A DNA stretch of 64,000 bases from JAVJSU01 sp040219275 (GTDB taxonomy: Bacteria; Chloroflexota; Anaerolineae; Aggregatilineales; Phototrophicaceae): positions 372,001-436,000 of the forward strand of contig JAVJSU010000007.1 of the NCBI GenBank assembly GCA_040219275.1, written 5' to 3'. Under the pieces are notes generated by a model. The model saw only the letters and a program-made list of their open reading frames with translations, did not search any database and had not been told where the DNA came from. Position 1 is the first letter of the stretch. Every line of letters begins with the position of its first letter. Positions 27,920 through 35,919 of this stretch are shown here, piece after piece. The position numbers and the translations under genes are program-made.

Positions 27920-28735
27920 TTGTCAACCGTAAGCGCACTCGGAAAACCTATCGCATCCTACAAGTTGAAGACCATCAACATGTTCATTCATGGCATTGAG
28001 ACGTGCCTACTAGGTGTTCTAGGTGCGTATTGGCTATGGGATTACGGCTATTGGGCATTTGACCTTTTCAGACGGGGTGAACTGGGCACAGAATTTGATG
28101 CGTCGCCCTTATACGTGGCGTGTGGTGTGCCGTTTATGTTGCTTCTTTCCTTCGCCGCACTCGCTTCTGGAATATACGGGCTTTATCAGATCGTCATAAC
28201 GGTTATCGAAAAACCCTACTTGATTGTCTATGAAAATGGTGTTCTGGTGAAACGATCAGATGGGTTGCAACGCTTTTTGTGGCAAGACTTTGATGACATT
28301 CTGACGCGTTCGCTCACGCGATTATCTTTATTGACCACAAGCAAGACGATCTATAAAGCGGGTGATGGACGGGATTTTTACGTCAATTTCCTTTTTCAAA
28401 ATAGAAAAGACCTGCAAGAATATTTGGAAGATCGCATCGCGGACTACGTTATTCCAAAGCAAATTCGGCACTTTCAGCAGGAGGGTGCGTTGAAATTTGG
28501 GAAGTTACGCGTTGACCGTGCAGGTGTTCGCATTAGGAGAACAACCGTGAAATGGGCGGAGATTGACTCCATTTACATTCAGCAACTTACATTCGCTGGT
28601 ATCAATGCGCTCACGGTTTCGTACAAAAATCGGAGAAAAACAGTATCGATGGATGCGTTTTATGTGCCAAACATCAGCATCGCGATTCGGACTGTCAAAG
28701 CGATCATTGCTCAAATTCCAGCCAAAAGCAAGTAG
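27920..28735 (+). CDS. Two-TM membrane protein, paralogue B (DUF6585-like, tentative)
   Basis: A 271-residue paralogue of the preceding gene, 23 bp downstream. Shared blocks include SALGKP at the start, two membrane helices, VYENGVLVKRSDG, FLWQDFDDILTR and KWAEIDSIYIQ. The TTG start at 27920 follows GAGGGGAAA. The pair probably forms one operon. No catalytic motif is visible; the soluble part may be a lipid- or protein-binding domain. Confidence 0.75.
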   Translation: MSTVSALGKPIASYKLKTINMFIHGIETCLLGVLGAYWLWDYGYWAFDLFRRGELGTEFDASPLYVACGVPFMLLLSFAALASGIYGLYQIVITVIEKPYLIVYENGVLVKRSDGLQRFLWQDFDDILTRSLTRLSLLTTSKTIYKAGDGRDFYVNFLFQNRKDLQEYLEDRIADYVIPKQIRHFQQEGALKFGKLRVDRAGVRIRRTTVKWAEIDSIYIQQLTFAGINALTVSYKNRRKTVSMDAFYVPNISIAIRTVKAIIAQIPAKSK

Positions 28736-28802
28736 CACAGAATCGCGGTTTGTTTTATGCTAAACATTATGATTGGCGTGAAAATTTGAGAGATAGTGAC
28801 CC

Positions 28803-30254
28803 ATGTCCGGCTATGAATTGATTCCAGTAATGCAGGCGATGCGAAATGGCGATAACGCCGAGGCGCGTCGTTTGTTGCAACCCATTTTAGACGCAAACCC
28901 CTCCGCTGATGCCTACTTGCTGATGGCGAAAGTGCAAGATGATGACTCCGCGATTGTCGCAAATCTACAACGTGCGTTAGAGATGAACCCCGACCTTGAA
29001 GAAGCCCGCCAATTGCTCGAAGAACATGGTGTACAGGTGGGTGCAGGCATAGGCGAAATTGATCCGTTCGCTGAAGATGTCAGCGCGGGATCATCAAGGA
29101 ACGTGAGCACGGGAGAAATTGATCCGCAACGCCCCGAAGATGCGCCACGTCATTTACAGGGACGCGAAACCGTAGACGACCCCGATGCAGAAGGCGTTTA
29201 CGAAATGCTGTGGGATTGTAAATTCTGTGGCACGACGAAATTACTCGGCAAGACGCATAAATTCTGCCCGGTATGTGGCGCGGCGCAGGACACGGCAATG
29301 CGCTATTTCCCGTCAGATGAAGATAAGGTCGCCGTCAAGGATCATCACTTTGTCGGCGCAGATGTGACCTGTGGCTCCTGCGGGACGCTCAACACAGGCG
29401 ATGCGGGCTACTGTACCAATTGTGGCGCACCGCTCGAAAATGCGGAAGCCGCCCGAACATTCGGTATGCGTCTTAAAGCAGAGGGTCAACGCTTTATGGC
29501 GGAGAATGTGACCGCACGCGTCAATGCTGAACAGGAAGCCTACGCACGCGGGGTGATCCCCGGTTCTGCACCCACAAAAGCACAATCTGCGGAGAAAAAA
29601 TCAGGCTCGAATTGGAAAGTGTTTGCCATCATCGGCGTGGTCATCGCGGTGATCGGCGGGATTGCCTTCACGCTATTATCGACCAAATCTGTGAATGCGT
29701 CTGTGGTGGATCGCACTTGGGAACGCAGTATTGCGATTGAAATTTTGCGGGAGGAAAACGGGAGCGCGGAATGTGGCTCTCAACCGGGCGATGCGATAGT
29801 CTATGATCGTCGCCGTGAGCAGGTGGATACGCGCCGTGTACAGACGGGCGAAACCTGCCGCAATGTGCAGGTGGATCGCGGGGATGGGACGTTCCGGCAA
29901 GAGCGCCAATGTGATCCGGTCTACGAGAATGAAGCGGTGATGGGCGATGTCTGTTATTACACCGTCGAACGCTGGCGAGATTCGCGCACGGTGACCTCAG
30001 AAGGGGCTTTTGGCGAAACCGTCACATCGCCGAACACAGGAATCTCACGGAGTTGTTCAAGTGTGGGTTGTGAGCGTGCAGGTAGTCCGAATACGAAATT
30101 CCTGTTGCATTTTGAAGATGCAGAAGGCGATGTATTTGATTGCGATGTGCCTGAATCCGAATGGCGGGAAACACCTATGGGCGCGCAATTTACATTTGAA
30201 CAGCGGCGTGTGGGTGGCGCACAACTCTGTAATACGCTGGAACGTGCAGGATAA
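28803..30254 (+). CDS. TPR / double zinc-ribbon membrane protein
   Basis: A 483-residue protein of unknown role. An N-terminal TPR-like helical pair (about 1-75, with EARRLLQPILDANP) precedes two zinc ribbons with four Cys each: C139/C142/C155/C158 and C190/C193/C204/C207. A single membrane helix lies at about 272-293, and the C-terminal 190 residues contain many Cys and Trp residues. The TPR part is closely similar to that of the next gene. The zinc ribbons are on the same side of the membrane as the TPR, presumably cytoplasmic. Confidence 0.75.
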   Translation: MSGYELIPVMQAMRNGDNAEARRLLQPILDANPSADAYLLMAKVQDDDSAIVANLQRALEMNPDLEEARQLLEEHGVQVGAGIGEIDPFAEDVSAGSSRNVSTGEIDPQRPEDAPRHLQGRETVDDPDAEGVYEMLWDCKFCGTTKLLGKTHKFCPVCGAAQDTAMRYFPSDEDKVAVKDHHFVGADVTCGSCGTLNTGDAGYCTNCGAPLENAEAARTFGMRLKAEGQRFMAENVTARVNAEQEAYARGVIPGSAPTKAQSAEKKSGSNWKVFAIIGVVIAVIGGIAFTLLSTKSVNASVVDRTWERSIAIEILREENGSAECGSQPGDAIVYDRRREQVDTRRVQTGETCRNVQVDRGDGTFRQERQCDPVYENEAVMGDVCYYTVERWRDSRTVTSEGAFGETVTSPNTGISRSCSSVGCERAGSPNTKFLLHFEDAEGDVFDCDVPESEWRETPMGAQFTFEQRRVGGAQLCNTLERAG

Positions 30255-30289
30255 ACGAACGCACCGAAAATCACGTTGAGGGACTAATC

Positions 30290-31207
30290 ATGGCGGACGA
30301 TAAACAGATTTTGCGACAGGCGGCAACCGCTTTACGCAACGAGGACAAAGCCGAAGCACGGCGCATCCTCAAGCCGATTTTACAGGCAAACCCGACGGCG
30401 GACGCGTGGTTTTTGGCGGCGAATGCGATGGAAACAGATGAGCAGGCGATTGCGTGCCTCAAGAAAGCCATCGCGCTGGATTCATGGCACGCCAACGCCA
30501 ACCGCATGTTGCTTAAGCTGGAAGGCACCAAAACGATCAACGAGCGCATCCGTGATACGTCCACGCAAGAGGTTGTTTCTGTTTCGCCGACTGCTACGCC
30601 ATTACCGAAATTAAAGCGCAAGCCCCGCGCTACAAAAGTGGATACCCGCGCCGCCCGTCGCCGGATGTGGACACGGGTTGGTTGTGTGAGCTTTTTTGTG
30701 GTCTCGTTTTCATGTTCGGTGATGACCTTTAGCCTGATTGGTCTGGTGCCGGGCGTTATTGGTGCATTTATTCAGGCTACGGGTGGCCCGCCCCCTGTCA
30801 CCGAGTTTGATGGTGTGCCGATTGAAGATGTGCAAAATGCGGCGTTGTTTATTGAACCAGCGGTGAGCGAACAAGCCACTGACCGTCAGGTGAATGTGCT
30901 TGAACATGGCTATGTGCATGAATATAGTTTTGATGCGCGTGCGGGCGATGAATATGCGATTTATATTCAATTTATGTCGTTTAGCTCGACTAACGTGGAT
31001 GGCAACACACTGGTGATTGATCCGAATGGTGATCTAACTAATAGTTGCGTTTCACTGGGCGAAAGTGGCATTCTTGGCGGCGAAGGCAACATCACTATCG
31101 AATGCCAGATCGGCATTACAGGGACATGGCATGTTCGGGTGGTCGGGATTAACGGTGAAAGTGTGGGCGCGTATTTCGCCGGTGTAGAGCGCATCGCCGG
31201 ATTTTAG
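30290..31207 (+). CDS. TPR-start membrane protein with C-terminal beta domain
   Basis: A 305-residue protein, 35 bp after the TPR/zinc-ribbon gene. The first 75 residues (EARRILKPILQANPTADAW) repeat the TPR-like start of the previous protein. A basic linker and one membrane helix (about 130-155) follow. The outer part ends with a jelly-roll-like domain (HEYSFDARAGDEYAIYIQ ... GTWHVRVVG) resembling bacterial pre-peptidase C-terminal or PPC domains. It may sense or bind something outside the cell; function unknown. Confidence 0.75.
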   Translation: MADDKQILRQAATALRNEDKAEARRILKPILQANPTADAWFLAANAMETDEQAIACLKKAIALDSWHANANRMLLKLEGTKTINERIRDTSTQEVVSVSPTATPLPKLKRKPRATKVDTRAARRRMWTRVGCVSFFVVSFSCSVMTFSLIGLVPGVIGAFIQATGGPPPVTEFDGVPIEDVQNAALFIEPAVSEQATDRQVNVLEHGYVHEYSFDARAGDEYAIYIQFMSFSSTNVDGNTLVIDPNGDLTNSCVSLGESGILGGEGNITIECQIGITGTWHVRVVGINGESVGAYFAGVERIAGF

Positions 31208-31231
31208 ACTGCATAATTGATGTTCTAAATG

Positions 31232-31263
31232 AATGCCCTGAACCACTTTCGGGGCATTTTTTT
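31232..31263 (+). terminator. Terminator after TPR genes
   Basis: AATGCCC / GGGCATT stem (31232-31238, 31252-31258), 13-nt loop, followed by seven T residues. Confidence 0.85.
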
Positions 31264-31414
31264 ATCCAGAAGTCCTGTCATGCAATAGGTCAACCAGCTA
31301 AAATTAATTCCCCCAAATGGTTCCCTAAAATCGCCTCGTGTAGCCCCCGAAATGAGTTAGTTTTTGATTTATATTTAGTAGGTACGGTTAAGTAACTAAC
31401 TTTGGAGGATTACC

Positions 31415-31579
31415 TTGCTCGAACTAGCTCTCGGATTTTTCATTATCGCAGTGATCGCAGGCGCACTTGGTTTTGGTGGCATCGCAGGTGCCGCGGCAGG
31501 TATCGCACAACTCATATTTTTCGTGTTTTTAGTTCTCGTGATTGGTGCACTGGTTTTGGGTGCTCTTGCGGTTGATTAA
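31415..31579 (+). CDS. DUF1328 small membrane protein
   Basis: A 54-residue hydrophobic protein. It begins at a TTG preceded by TGGAGGA 5 nt upstream, an excellent ribosome-binding site. The sequence has two membrane helices with the DUF1328 (YtjA) signature LGFGGIAGAAAGIAQLIFFV between and within them. Such proteins are widespread, often stress-induced, and of unknown function. It is short enough to be overlooked by gene callers. Confidence 0.85.
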   Translation: MLELALGFFIIAVIAGALGFGGIAGAAAGIAQLIFFVFLVLVIGALVLGALAVD

Positions 31580-31667
31580 GATCACCTATTGCTACACTAA
31601 AAATAAGAACAACTTGGAAAACGCATAACCTAACTATTCTCTTTAATACTCAATGAAAGGCATACCT

Positions 31668-32675
31668 ATGGCTACAGACGTAGTAACAAATAGAACGGCA
31701 GATCCTGTCATTATCGATGATCGGGTACAGGTGGATACCACCAAACCCGTTTTACCTTCCGCATTAAGACGCGTTTCCTGGCAGGCGATACTTTCTGGTG
31801 TCGCGGTTGCGGTCATCTTGCAACTCGCCCTTAATTTGCTAGGCTTGAGCATTGGCGCGAGCACGATTGACCCTCTCTACGATCAAGACCCGCTTCAGGT
31901 GGAATTTGCCGCTGGTGTGGTAGTCTGGCTTGCCGCGAGTGTGCTCATTTCGCTATTCGCTGGTGGCTGGGTGGCTGGACGTATGTCTGGCATGATTGAG
32001 CATGTTGATGGTGCGTTACACGGTGTTGTCACATGGGCAGTTGTTTCATTTTTGTCTGTGTTGTTCTTATCAAGCACAGTCGGTGGACTTTTAGGAACAG
32101 CATCTAATTTGCTTTCTGGTGGGGTCAATCTTGCACAGGAAAGTGTTGAGACTTTATCACCGGAAGTTGCCGATGCGCTGGAATTGCAGGATATTCGTCT
32201 GCAAAGCATTACTGAAGAGGCGCGTGATATTCTGAATATCACATCTACAGATGTTGAGCAAGCGCAGGATGTGACGGAAGAAACTACGCAAGATGTAGTG
32301 CAGAATCCGTCCGCACTTTCCCGTGAACTTGATCTTGGTATTAATCGTCTCTTGACGCTCGTAGACCCCAGCCCGGAAGATCGACAAGCAGTCGTCACGC
32401 TCTTGATGGAACAGGGTAACCTGACCGAACAGGAAGCCCAGCAAACCATTGACAATTGGCAGGCGACCTATAATGACGTTGCGACACAGGCTGAAGAAAC
32501 TGCACGCGAAGTTGGACAAGCGGTTGCAGATTCAGTGGCAGTGATTGCCGGCGTATTCTTTATGATTTTACTCGTGGGTGCATTTGCGGCAGGTGCAGGT
32601 GGCATTGTCGGTATCTCCGGCAAGTACGAAGCCCTTAACTTTGACACATTTACCCGTAGAACAGTGAAATCATAG
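31668..32675 (+). CDS. Multi-pass membrane protein with internal charged domain
   Basis: A 335-residue membrane protein without known function. The N-terminal half (RRVSWQAILSGVAVAVILQL, then LNLLGLSIGASTIDP) resembles a family sometimes misnamed PhnA-like or CAP-Gly protein. Helices at about 30-55, 75-105 and 110-135 carry Gly-rich GGWVAGRMSG motifs. A hydrophilic, Glu/Gln-rich region with coiled-coil character (about 150-290) separates these from a last helix pair near residue 290-320. ATG 31668 is preferred because AAAGG precedes it; an upstream ATG at 31653 is possible. Confidence 0.7.
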   Translation: MATDVVTNRTADPVIIDDRVQVDTTKPVLPSALRRVSWQAILSGVAVAVILQLALNLLGLSIGASTIDPLYDQDPLQVEFAAGVVVWLAASVLISLFAGGWVAGRMSGMIEHVDGALHGVVTWAVVSFLSVLFLSSTVGGLLGTASNLLSGGVNLAQESVETLSPEVADALELQDIRLQSITEEARDILNITSTDVEQAQDVTEETTQDVVQNPSALSRELDLGINRLLTLVDPSPEDRQAVVTLLMEQGNLTEQEAQQTIDNWQATYNDVATQAEETAREVGQAVADSVAVIAGVFFMILLVGAFAAGAGGIVGISGKYEALNFDTFTRRTVKS

Positions 32676-32696
32676 TTCTACCGCATGACCTACAGA

Positions 32697-32730
32697 ACGT
32701 CCCGATGCGTAATCATCGGGGCGTTTTTTA
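32697..32730. terminator. Terminator between convergent genes
   Basis: An 11-bp stem ACGTCCCGATG / CATCGGGGCGT (32697-32707, 32714-32724) followed by TTTTTT on the + strand. It separates the membrane protein gene from the convergent hydrolase operon. Confidence 0.92.
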
Positions 32731-32733
32731 TTT

Positions 32734-33594
32734 TCAGGCGAGGAAGTTCAACAGGCAGGCATTCACCGCATCCGGCGAGTCATTTTGTACCCAGTGGGTG
32801 CCGTTTTCGATATAACCGACCTGTCCGTGCTGGCAGAGGTCGATGCTTGCTTGCGCCAGATCATTGCTGAACACACGATCTCGCTTGCCCCAGATGAGCA
32901 AAACCGGCATATCATCAATGCGCTGTGATGGCAACGGTTTAGGACGCGCCCGCCGTACCGCCCGATAATAATTCATCATGGCGGTCATCGCGCCCGGTTG
33001 TGACCACGCTTGCCGATACTGCGCGAGTACGTCGGATGTAAAGCCTGCACTACCACTAAATGCCCACCACGCCATCACCGACCAATTGCCCAATCCGGTC
33101 ACTTTTTCGGGGATACCTTCCAACTGAAAGAACCCCATATACCAGCATTTGAGTTTTTGAGAGACACTTTCGCGCAGTGATTTCGCGAAAATTGCGTTAT
33201 GCGGTACGTTCAGCACGACGAGCTTTTTCACTCTTTCGGGGAATTTGTTGGCGGTATGCCATGCGATTGCGCCGCCCCAATCATGTCCGATAATGGTGAC
33301 TTTTTCGCGTCCGGTGGAGTCCATCAAAGCGATGACATCGTCTGCCAGCACATCCAGATTATAGTCTTCCACGCCGTCCGGTTTGGCGCTCAGGTTATAG
33401 CCCCGCATATCCGGCATGATGAGGCGAAACCCCGCGTTCACCAGCGCGTCAATCTGATTGCGCCACGCGTACCAGAATTCAGGAAAGCCATGCAACAAAA
33501 TCAACGGTTCGGCTTCAGGATCGCCCGCATAAACGACATGCAAATAAATACCATTGAAGTCACGGGTATCATGCGTTAGCGGGGCGTTTATCAT
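32734..33594 (-). CDS. Alpha/beta hydrolase, epoxide-hydrolase-like (copy 3 of operon)
   Basis: A 286-residue alpha/beta hydrolase. The oxyanion motif HGFPEFWYAWRNQ and the nucleophile elbow GHDWGG with Asp105 place it with soluble epoxide hydrolases and related dehalogenases, which use Asp rather than Ser. The acid is probably Asp in GKRDRVF and the base His in GTHWVQND. It is the last of three tandem paralogues on the minus strand; its ATG overlaps the stop of the middle gene by 4 bp. Substrate is unknown. Confidence 0.88.
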   Translation of the reverse strand: MINAPLTHDTRDFNGIYLHVVYAGDPEAEPLILLHGFPEFWYAWRNQIDALVNAGFRLIMPDMRGYNLSAKPDGVEDYNLDVLADDVIALMDSTGREKVTIIGHDWGGAIAWHTANKFPERVKKLVVLNVPHNAIFAKSLRESVSQKLKCWYMGFFQLEGIPEKVTGLGNWSVMAWWAFSGSAGFTSDVLAQYRQAWSQPGAMTAMMNYYRAVRRARPKPLPSQRIDDMPVLLIWGKRDRVFSNDLAQASIDLCQHGQVGYIENGTHWVQNDSPDAVNACLLNFLA

Positions 33595-34469
33595 CCTGAA
33601 AAGTCCTTCGCCAAAAAGTCTTTCAGGAGGGCGTTTACGTCGTCGCGGGCATCTGCCAATATCCAGTGAGAGGCATCCAGAAAATGAAGTTCACCGTTGA
33701 GGCAATAGGTCATGCTGTCTGTGGCGAGATTGGGTTCGATATAGCGGTCAGATGTTCCGGCGAGCATGAGCACCGGCATGGAGAGCGTCCAACTTTTGGG
33801 AATGGGACGCGGACGTTGAACAAAGGCACGATAATAATTTAGCGCACAGGTCATCGCCTCGGTTTGTGCGTAGGCTTGGCGGTAGACTTCGAGTTCTGCG
33901 CGGGTGAAGGTGCTTTCACGAGCGCTCGTCCGCAGGGCTTCTACGGCGATTTCCCAATTGCCGAGGCGCATCGCCCATTCTGGAATATACGGAAGTTGAA
34001 ACAACCACACATACCAGCTTCGCATAATCTGGCGTGGATTAAATCCTAACGCCTGCTGAAATACATTGGGGTGGGGCGCACTCATAACGGATAAACGTTC
34101 GATTCGTTCTGGATAGAGCAATGCCGTCCACCATGCCACTAGCGCACCCCAATCATGGGAGATGAGCTTGATTTTCTCCACACCGATTGCGTCAATGAGT
34201 CCGACAACATCGGCGGTGAGATGTTCAACGTGATAACTGTCCATACCACCCTGTACTTTTTGACTGAGGTTCACACCGCGCTGGTCAGGTATCCACAGCC
34301 GATAGCCGAGCGCGGTCAAATAGTCGATTTGATGTCGCCAGCCGTACCAGAAATCCGGGAAACCATGCAGTAAAATCAGCGGTTCGCCCTGTGGATCACC
34401 CGTTTTGACGATGTGCAACTTCACGCCGTTGACAATTTCATAGCTGTGTTCGAGCGGTGTCTGAATCAT
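33591..34469 (-). CDS. Alpha/beta hydrolase, epoxide-hydrolase-like (copy 2 of operon)
   Basis: A 292-residue paralogue of its neighbours. It keeps HGFPDFWYGWRHQ and an Asp nucleophile (D106), but the elbow reads SHDWGA: the first Gly is Ser and the last Gly is Ala. The likely acid is in GTSDRYIE and the His in SHWILAD. The altered elbow could change the substrate or the activity. It overlaps both neighbours by 4 bp, so the three genes are translationally coupled. Confidence 0.88.
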   Translation of the reverse strand: MIQTPLEHSYEIVNGVKLHIVKTGDPQGEPLILLHGFPDFWYGWRHQIDYLTALGYRLWIPDQRGVNLSQKVQGGMDSYHVEHLTADVVGLIDAIGVEKIKLISHDWGALVAWWTALLYPERIERLSVMSAPHPNVFQQALGFNPRQIMRSWYVWLFQLPYIPEWAMRLGNWEIAVEALRTSARESTFTRAELEVYRQAYAQTEAMTCALNYYRAFVQRPRPIPKSWTLSMPVLMLAGTSDRYIEPNLATDSMTYCLNGELHFLDASHWILADARDDVNALLKDFLAKDFSG

Positions 34470-35341
34470 GAAGTCAAGAATTCCCCTAGAATACGATTCA
34501 CTTCTGGCGCGGCATCATGCTGAATCCAATGGGTGGCATACGGCACATAATCGATTTTCGCGTTGTCACACATGCGTAAGCTCGGCTGTACGAGGCGTTC
34601 ATCCAGATATTGGTCTTTCTCGCCCCAGAACATCTGCACCGGACAGTGAATCCGCCAATCTTTCGGCACAGGTCGCGGACGCTGAATCAAGGCGCGGTAA
34701 TAATTCATGGAGCAGGTCATCGCTTCCGGTTGACGATATGCCCCGCGATAAATTTCGAGGTCTTCCGGCGTGAAGGTGGTCGGTAATCCACTCGCTTTGA
34801 TCGACCAGACGGCGACATCCCAATCATTAATCGCCATAACGTGCTCCGGTATCCAATACATCTGGAAGAGCCACGCATACCAACTCATGCGAATCTGGCG
34901 CGGGTCATCCTCTAATGCTTGATCGAAAATATAGGGATGGGGGACTTCTAAAATGGCGAGTTTGGTCACTTTTTCTGGATGGAGTAGGGTTGTCCACCAC
35001 GACACCAGCGCGCCCCAATCATGCCCGACAACATAGGCGGTTTCGCGCCCTGCCGCTTGGATTAAGCCAATCGCATCCGCCGCCATGTTGTTGACGATGT
35101 AATTGTCGATGCCACCCTGAACTTTTTCGCTCAGGTTATAGCCGCGCTGGTCAGGAATCATCAACCGGAAACCGAGATTCACCAGATGGTCGATCTGATG
35201 CCGCCACCCGTACCAGAATTCAGGAAAACCATGCAACATAATCACCAGCGGTCCATCTTTGGGTCCGGCTTGCATGACGTGTAATTTAATGCCATTGGTT
35301 TTGATGTAGGTCTCTTCGAGGGGGGTGTTTATCACGCTCAT
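34466..35341 (-). CDS. Alpha/beta hydrolase, epoxide-hydrolase-like (copy 1 of operon)
   Basis: A 291-residue protein, first of the three-gene operon. Motifs: HGFPEFWYGWRHQ (oxyanion), GHDWGALVSWW with nucleophile Asp108, GEKDQYLDE (acid) and THWIQHD (His). The cap domain has MSWYAWLFQMYW and CSMNYYRAL, where the family's two proton-donating Tyr residues would lie. A promoter and inverted repeat are visible upstream at 35410-35449. Confidence 0.9.
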   Translation of the reverse strand: MSVINTPLEETYIKTNGIKLHVMQAGPKDGPLVIMLHGFPEFWYGWRHQIDHLVNLGFRLMIPDQRGYNLSEKVQGGIDNYIVNNMAADAIGLIQAAGRETAYVVGHDWGALVSWWTTLLHPEKVTKLAILEVPHPYIFDQALEDDPRQIRMSWYAWLFQMYWIPEHVMAINDWDVAVWSIKASGLPTTFTPEDLEIYRGAYRQPEAMTCSMNYYRALIQRPRPVPKDWRIHCPVQMFWGEKDQYLDERLVQPSLRMCDNAKIDYVPYATHWIQHDAAPEVNRILGEFLTS

Positions 35342-35409
35342 GTGTCCCTGAACCGCCTTTCATTTTGTGGTTTGTTTGGCGCTCTGTAATAGGTGTTTTG
35401 GACATGGAC

Positions 35410-35415
35410 AGTATA
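35410..35415 (-). promoter_or_regulatory. -10 element of the hydrolase operon
   Basis: On the minus strand this reads TATACT, with GCGACA 16 nt upstream as a possible -35. The expected start is near 35403, about 62 nt before the ATG at 35341. The inverted repeat at 35424-35449 overlaps the -35 region. Confidence 0.45.
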
Positions 35416-35423
35416 GCATGGTT

Positions 35424-35457
35424 GCGACGTTGTCGCTGACTAACGTCGCCGTTTTTT
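35424..35457 (+). terminator. Inverted repeat: + strand terminator or operator
   Basis: Perfect 8-bp arms GCGACGTT (35424-35431) and AACGTCGC (35442-35449), then CG and six T residues on the + strand. As a terminator it would stop + strand readthrough, though no + strand gene lies just upstream. For the minus-strand hydrolase operon it overlaps the -35 and could be an operator. Confidence 0.55.
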
Positions 35458-35589
35458 CTCCAGACGTTCGCGCATATTGTTATGTTTTCTGCTGGAAATT
35501 GCGCTCGAATATTTTATGAGTATATAACAAATAGGTTGGAAATTCCTAAAGACGCAAAGTGCGAAAATCATCGTTTACGTTTTGCTAGA

Positions 35590-35761
35590 GAAATGGGTGG
35601 TATGATGAGATGAAGAATACCATCGCTTGTCATAAGCGAGTCTAAAACGGTTACCCGGAACATGATCTCCATGACTCTCTCATTGTCTCTCCCGAGCATA
35701 AAGGCTTGCCAACCTGAGGGGTAGCTACGGGGTCGTACACATGGTTGTCGCCGGGCAACCA
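35590..35761 (-). ncRNA. Candidate structured RNA with its own promoter
   Basis: Not a recognised family. On the minus strand a TATAAT (+ coordinates 35768-35773) predicts a start at about 35761. The transcript would open at once with a 10-bp closing helix: GGTTGCCCGG (35760-35751) pairs with CCGGGTAACC (35658-35649), one G-U pair. Read as + strand RNA the same helix has an A-C mismatch, which favours the minus strand. Inside, AACCAUG pairs with CAUGUU, UACG/CGUA encloses ACCC, and AGGUU/AGCCU encloses GGCA. Outside, hairpins CGCTT/AAGCG and TGGTAT/ATACCA follow. It lies about 250 bp upstream of the hydrolase operon, so it may be a free RNA or a long leader element. The 3' end is uncertain. 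Confidence 0.5.
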
Positions 35762-35767
35762 ACTGCG

Positions 35768-35773
35768 ATTATA
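35768..35773 (-). promoter_or_regulatory. -10 element of the candidate RNA
   Basis: Minus-strand TATAAT, 6-7 nt before the closing helix of the structured RNA candidate. No convincing -35 is visible in the very AT-rich DNA upstream. Confidence 0.45.
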
Positions 35774-35836
35774 CGCAATTTAAACGATTTATTAATAAAA
35801 TTTTACGAAGTTCACTAAGGTAACAATTAATTCATA

Positions 35837-35917
35837 ATACCAACCAAGTGAATAGAAGTCCTATATTTTGCAATCTTTGAGCTACATAAATAGGACTCGT
35901 TTAAACTTGATTGGTAT
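35837..35917. repeat. 81-bp MITE-like imperfect inverted repeat
   Basis: Outer arms ATACCAACCAAGT (35837-35849) and ACTTGATTGGTAT (35905-35917), one mismatch; inner arms AGTCCTAT (35857-35864) and ATAGGACT (35890-35897). TA lies at each end of the CCAACCAAGT/ACTTGATTGG core, which would fit a TA target duplication. It begins 3 bp after the stop of the FemAB-like gene and might also act as its terminator. Confidence 0.6.
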
Positions 35918-35919
35918 AA

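Noticed and set aside
35549..35562. GACGCAAAG on the + strand, reminiscent of the GEMM cyclic-di-GMP switch
   Set aside because: The bases that should follow (CC, the second conserved loop and GGTAGC with proper spacing) are not there; the nearby structure fits the opposite strand.
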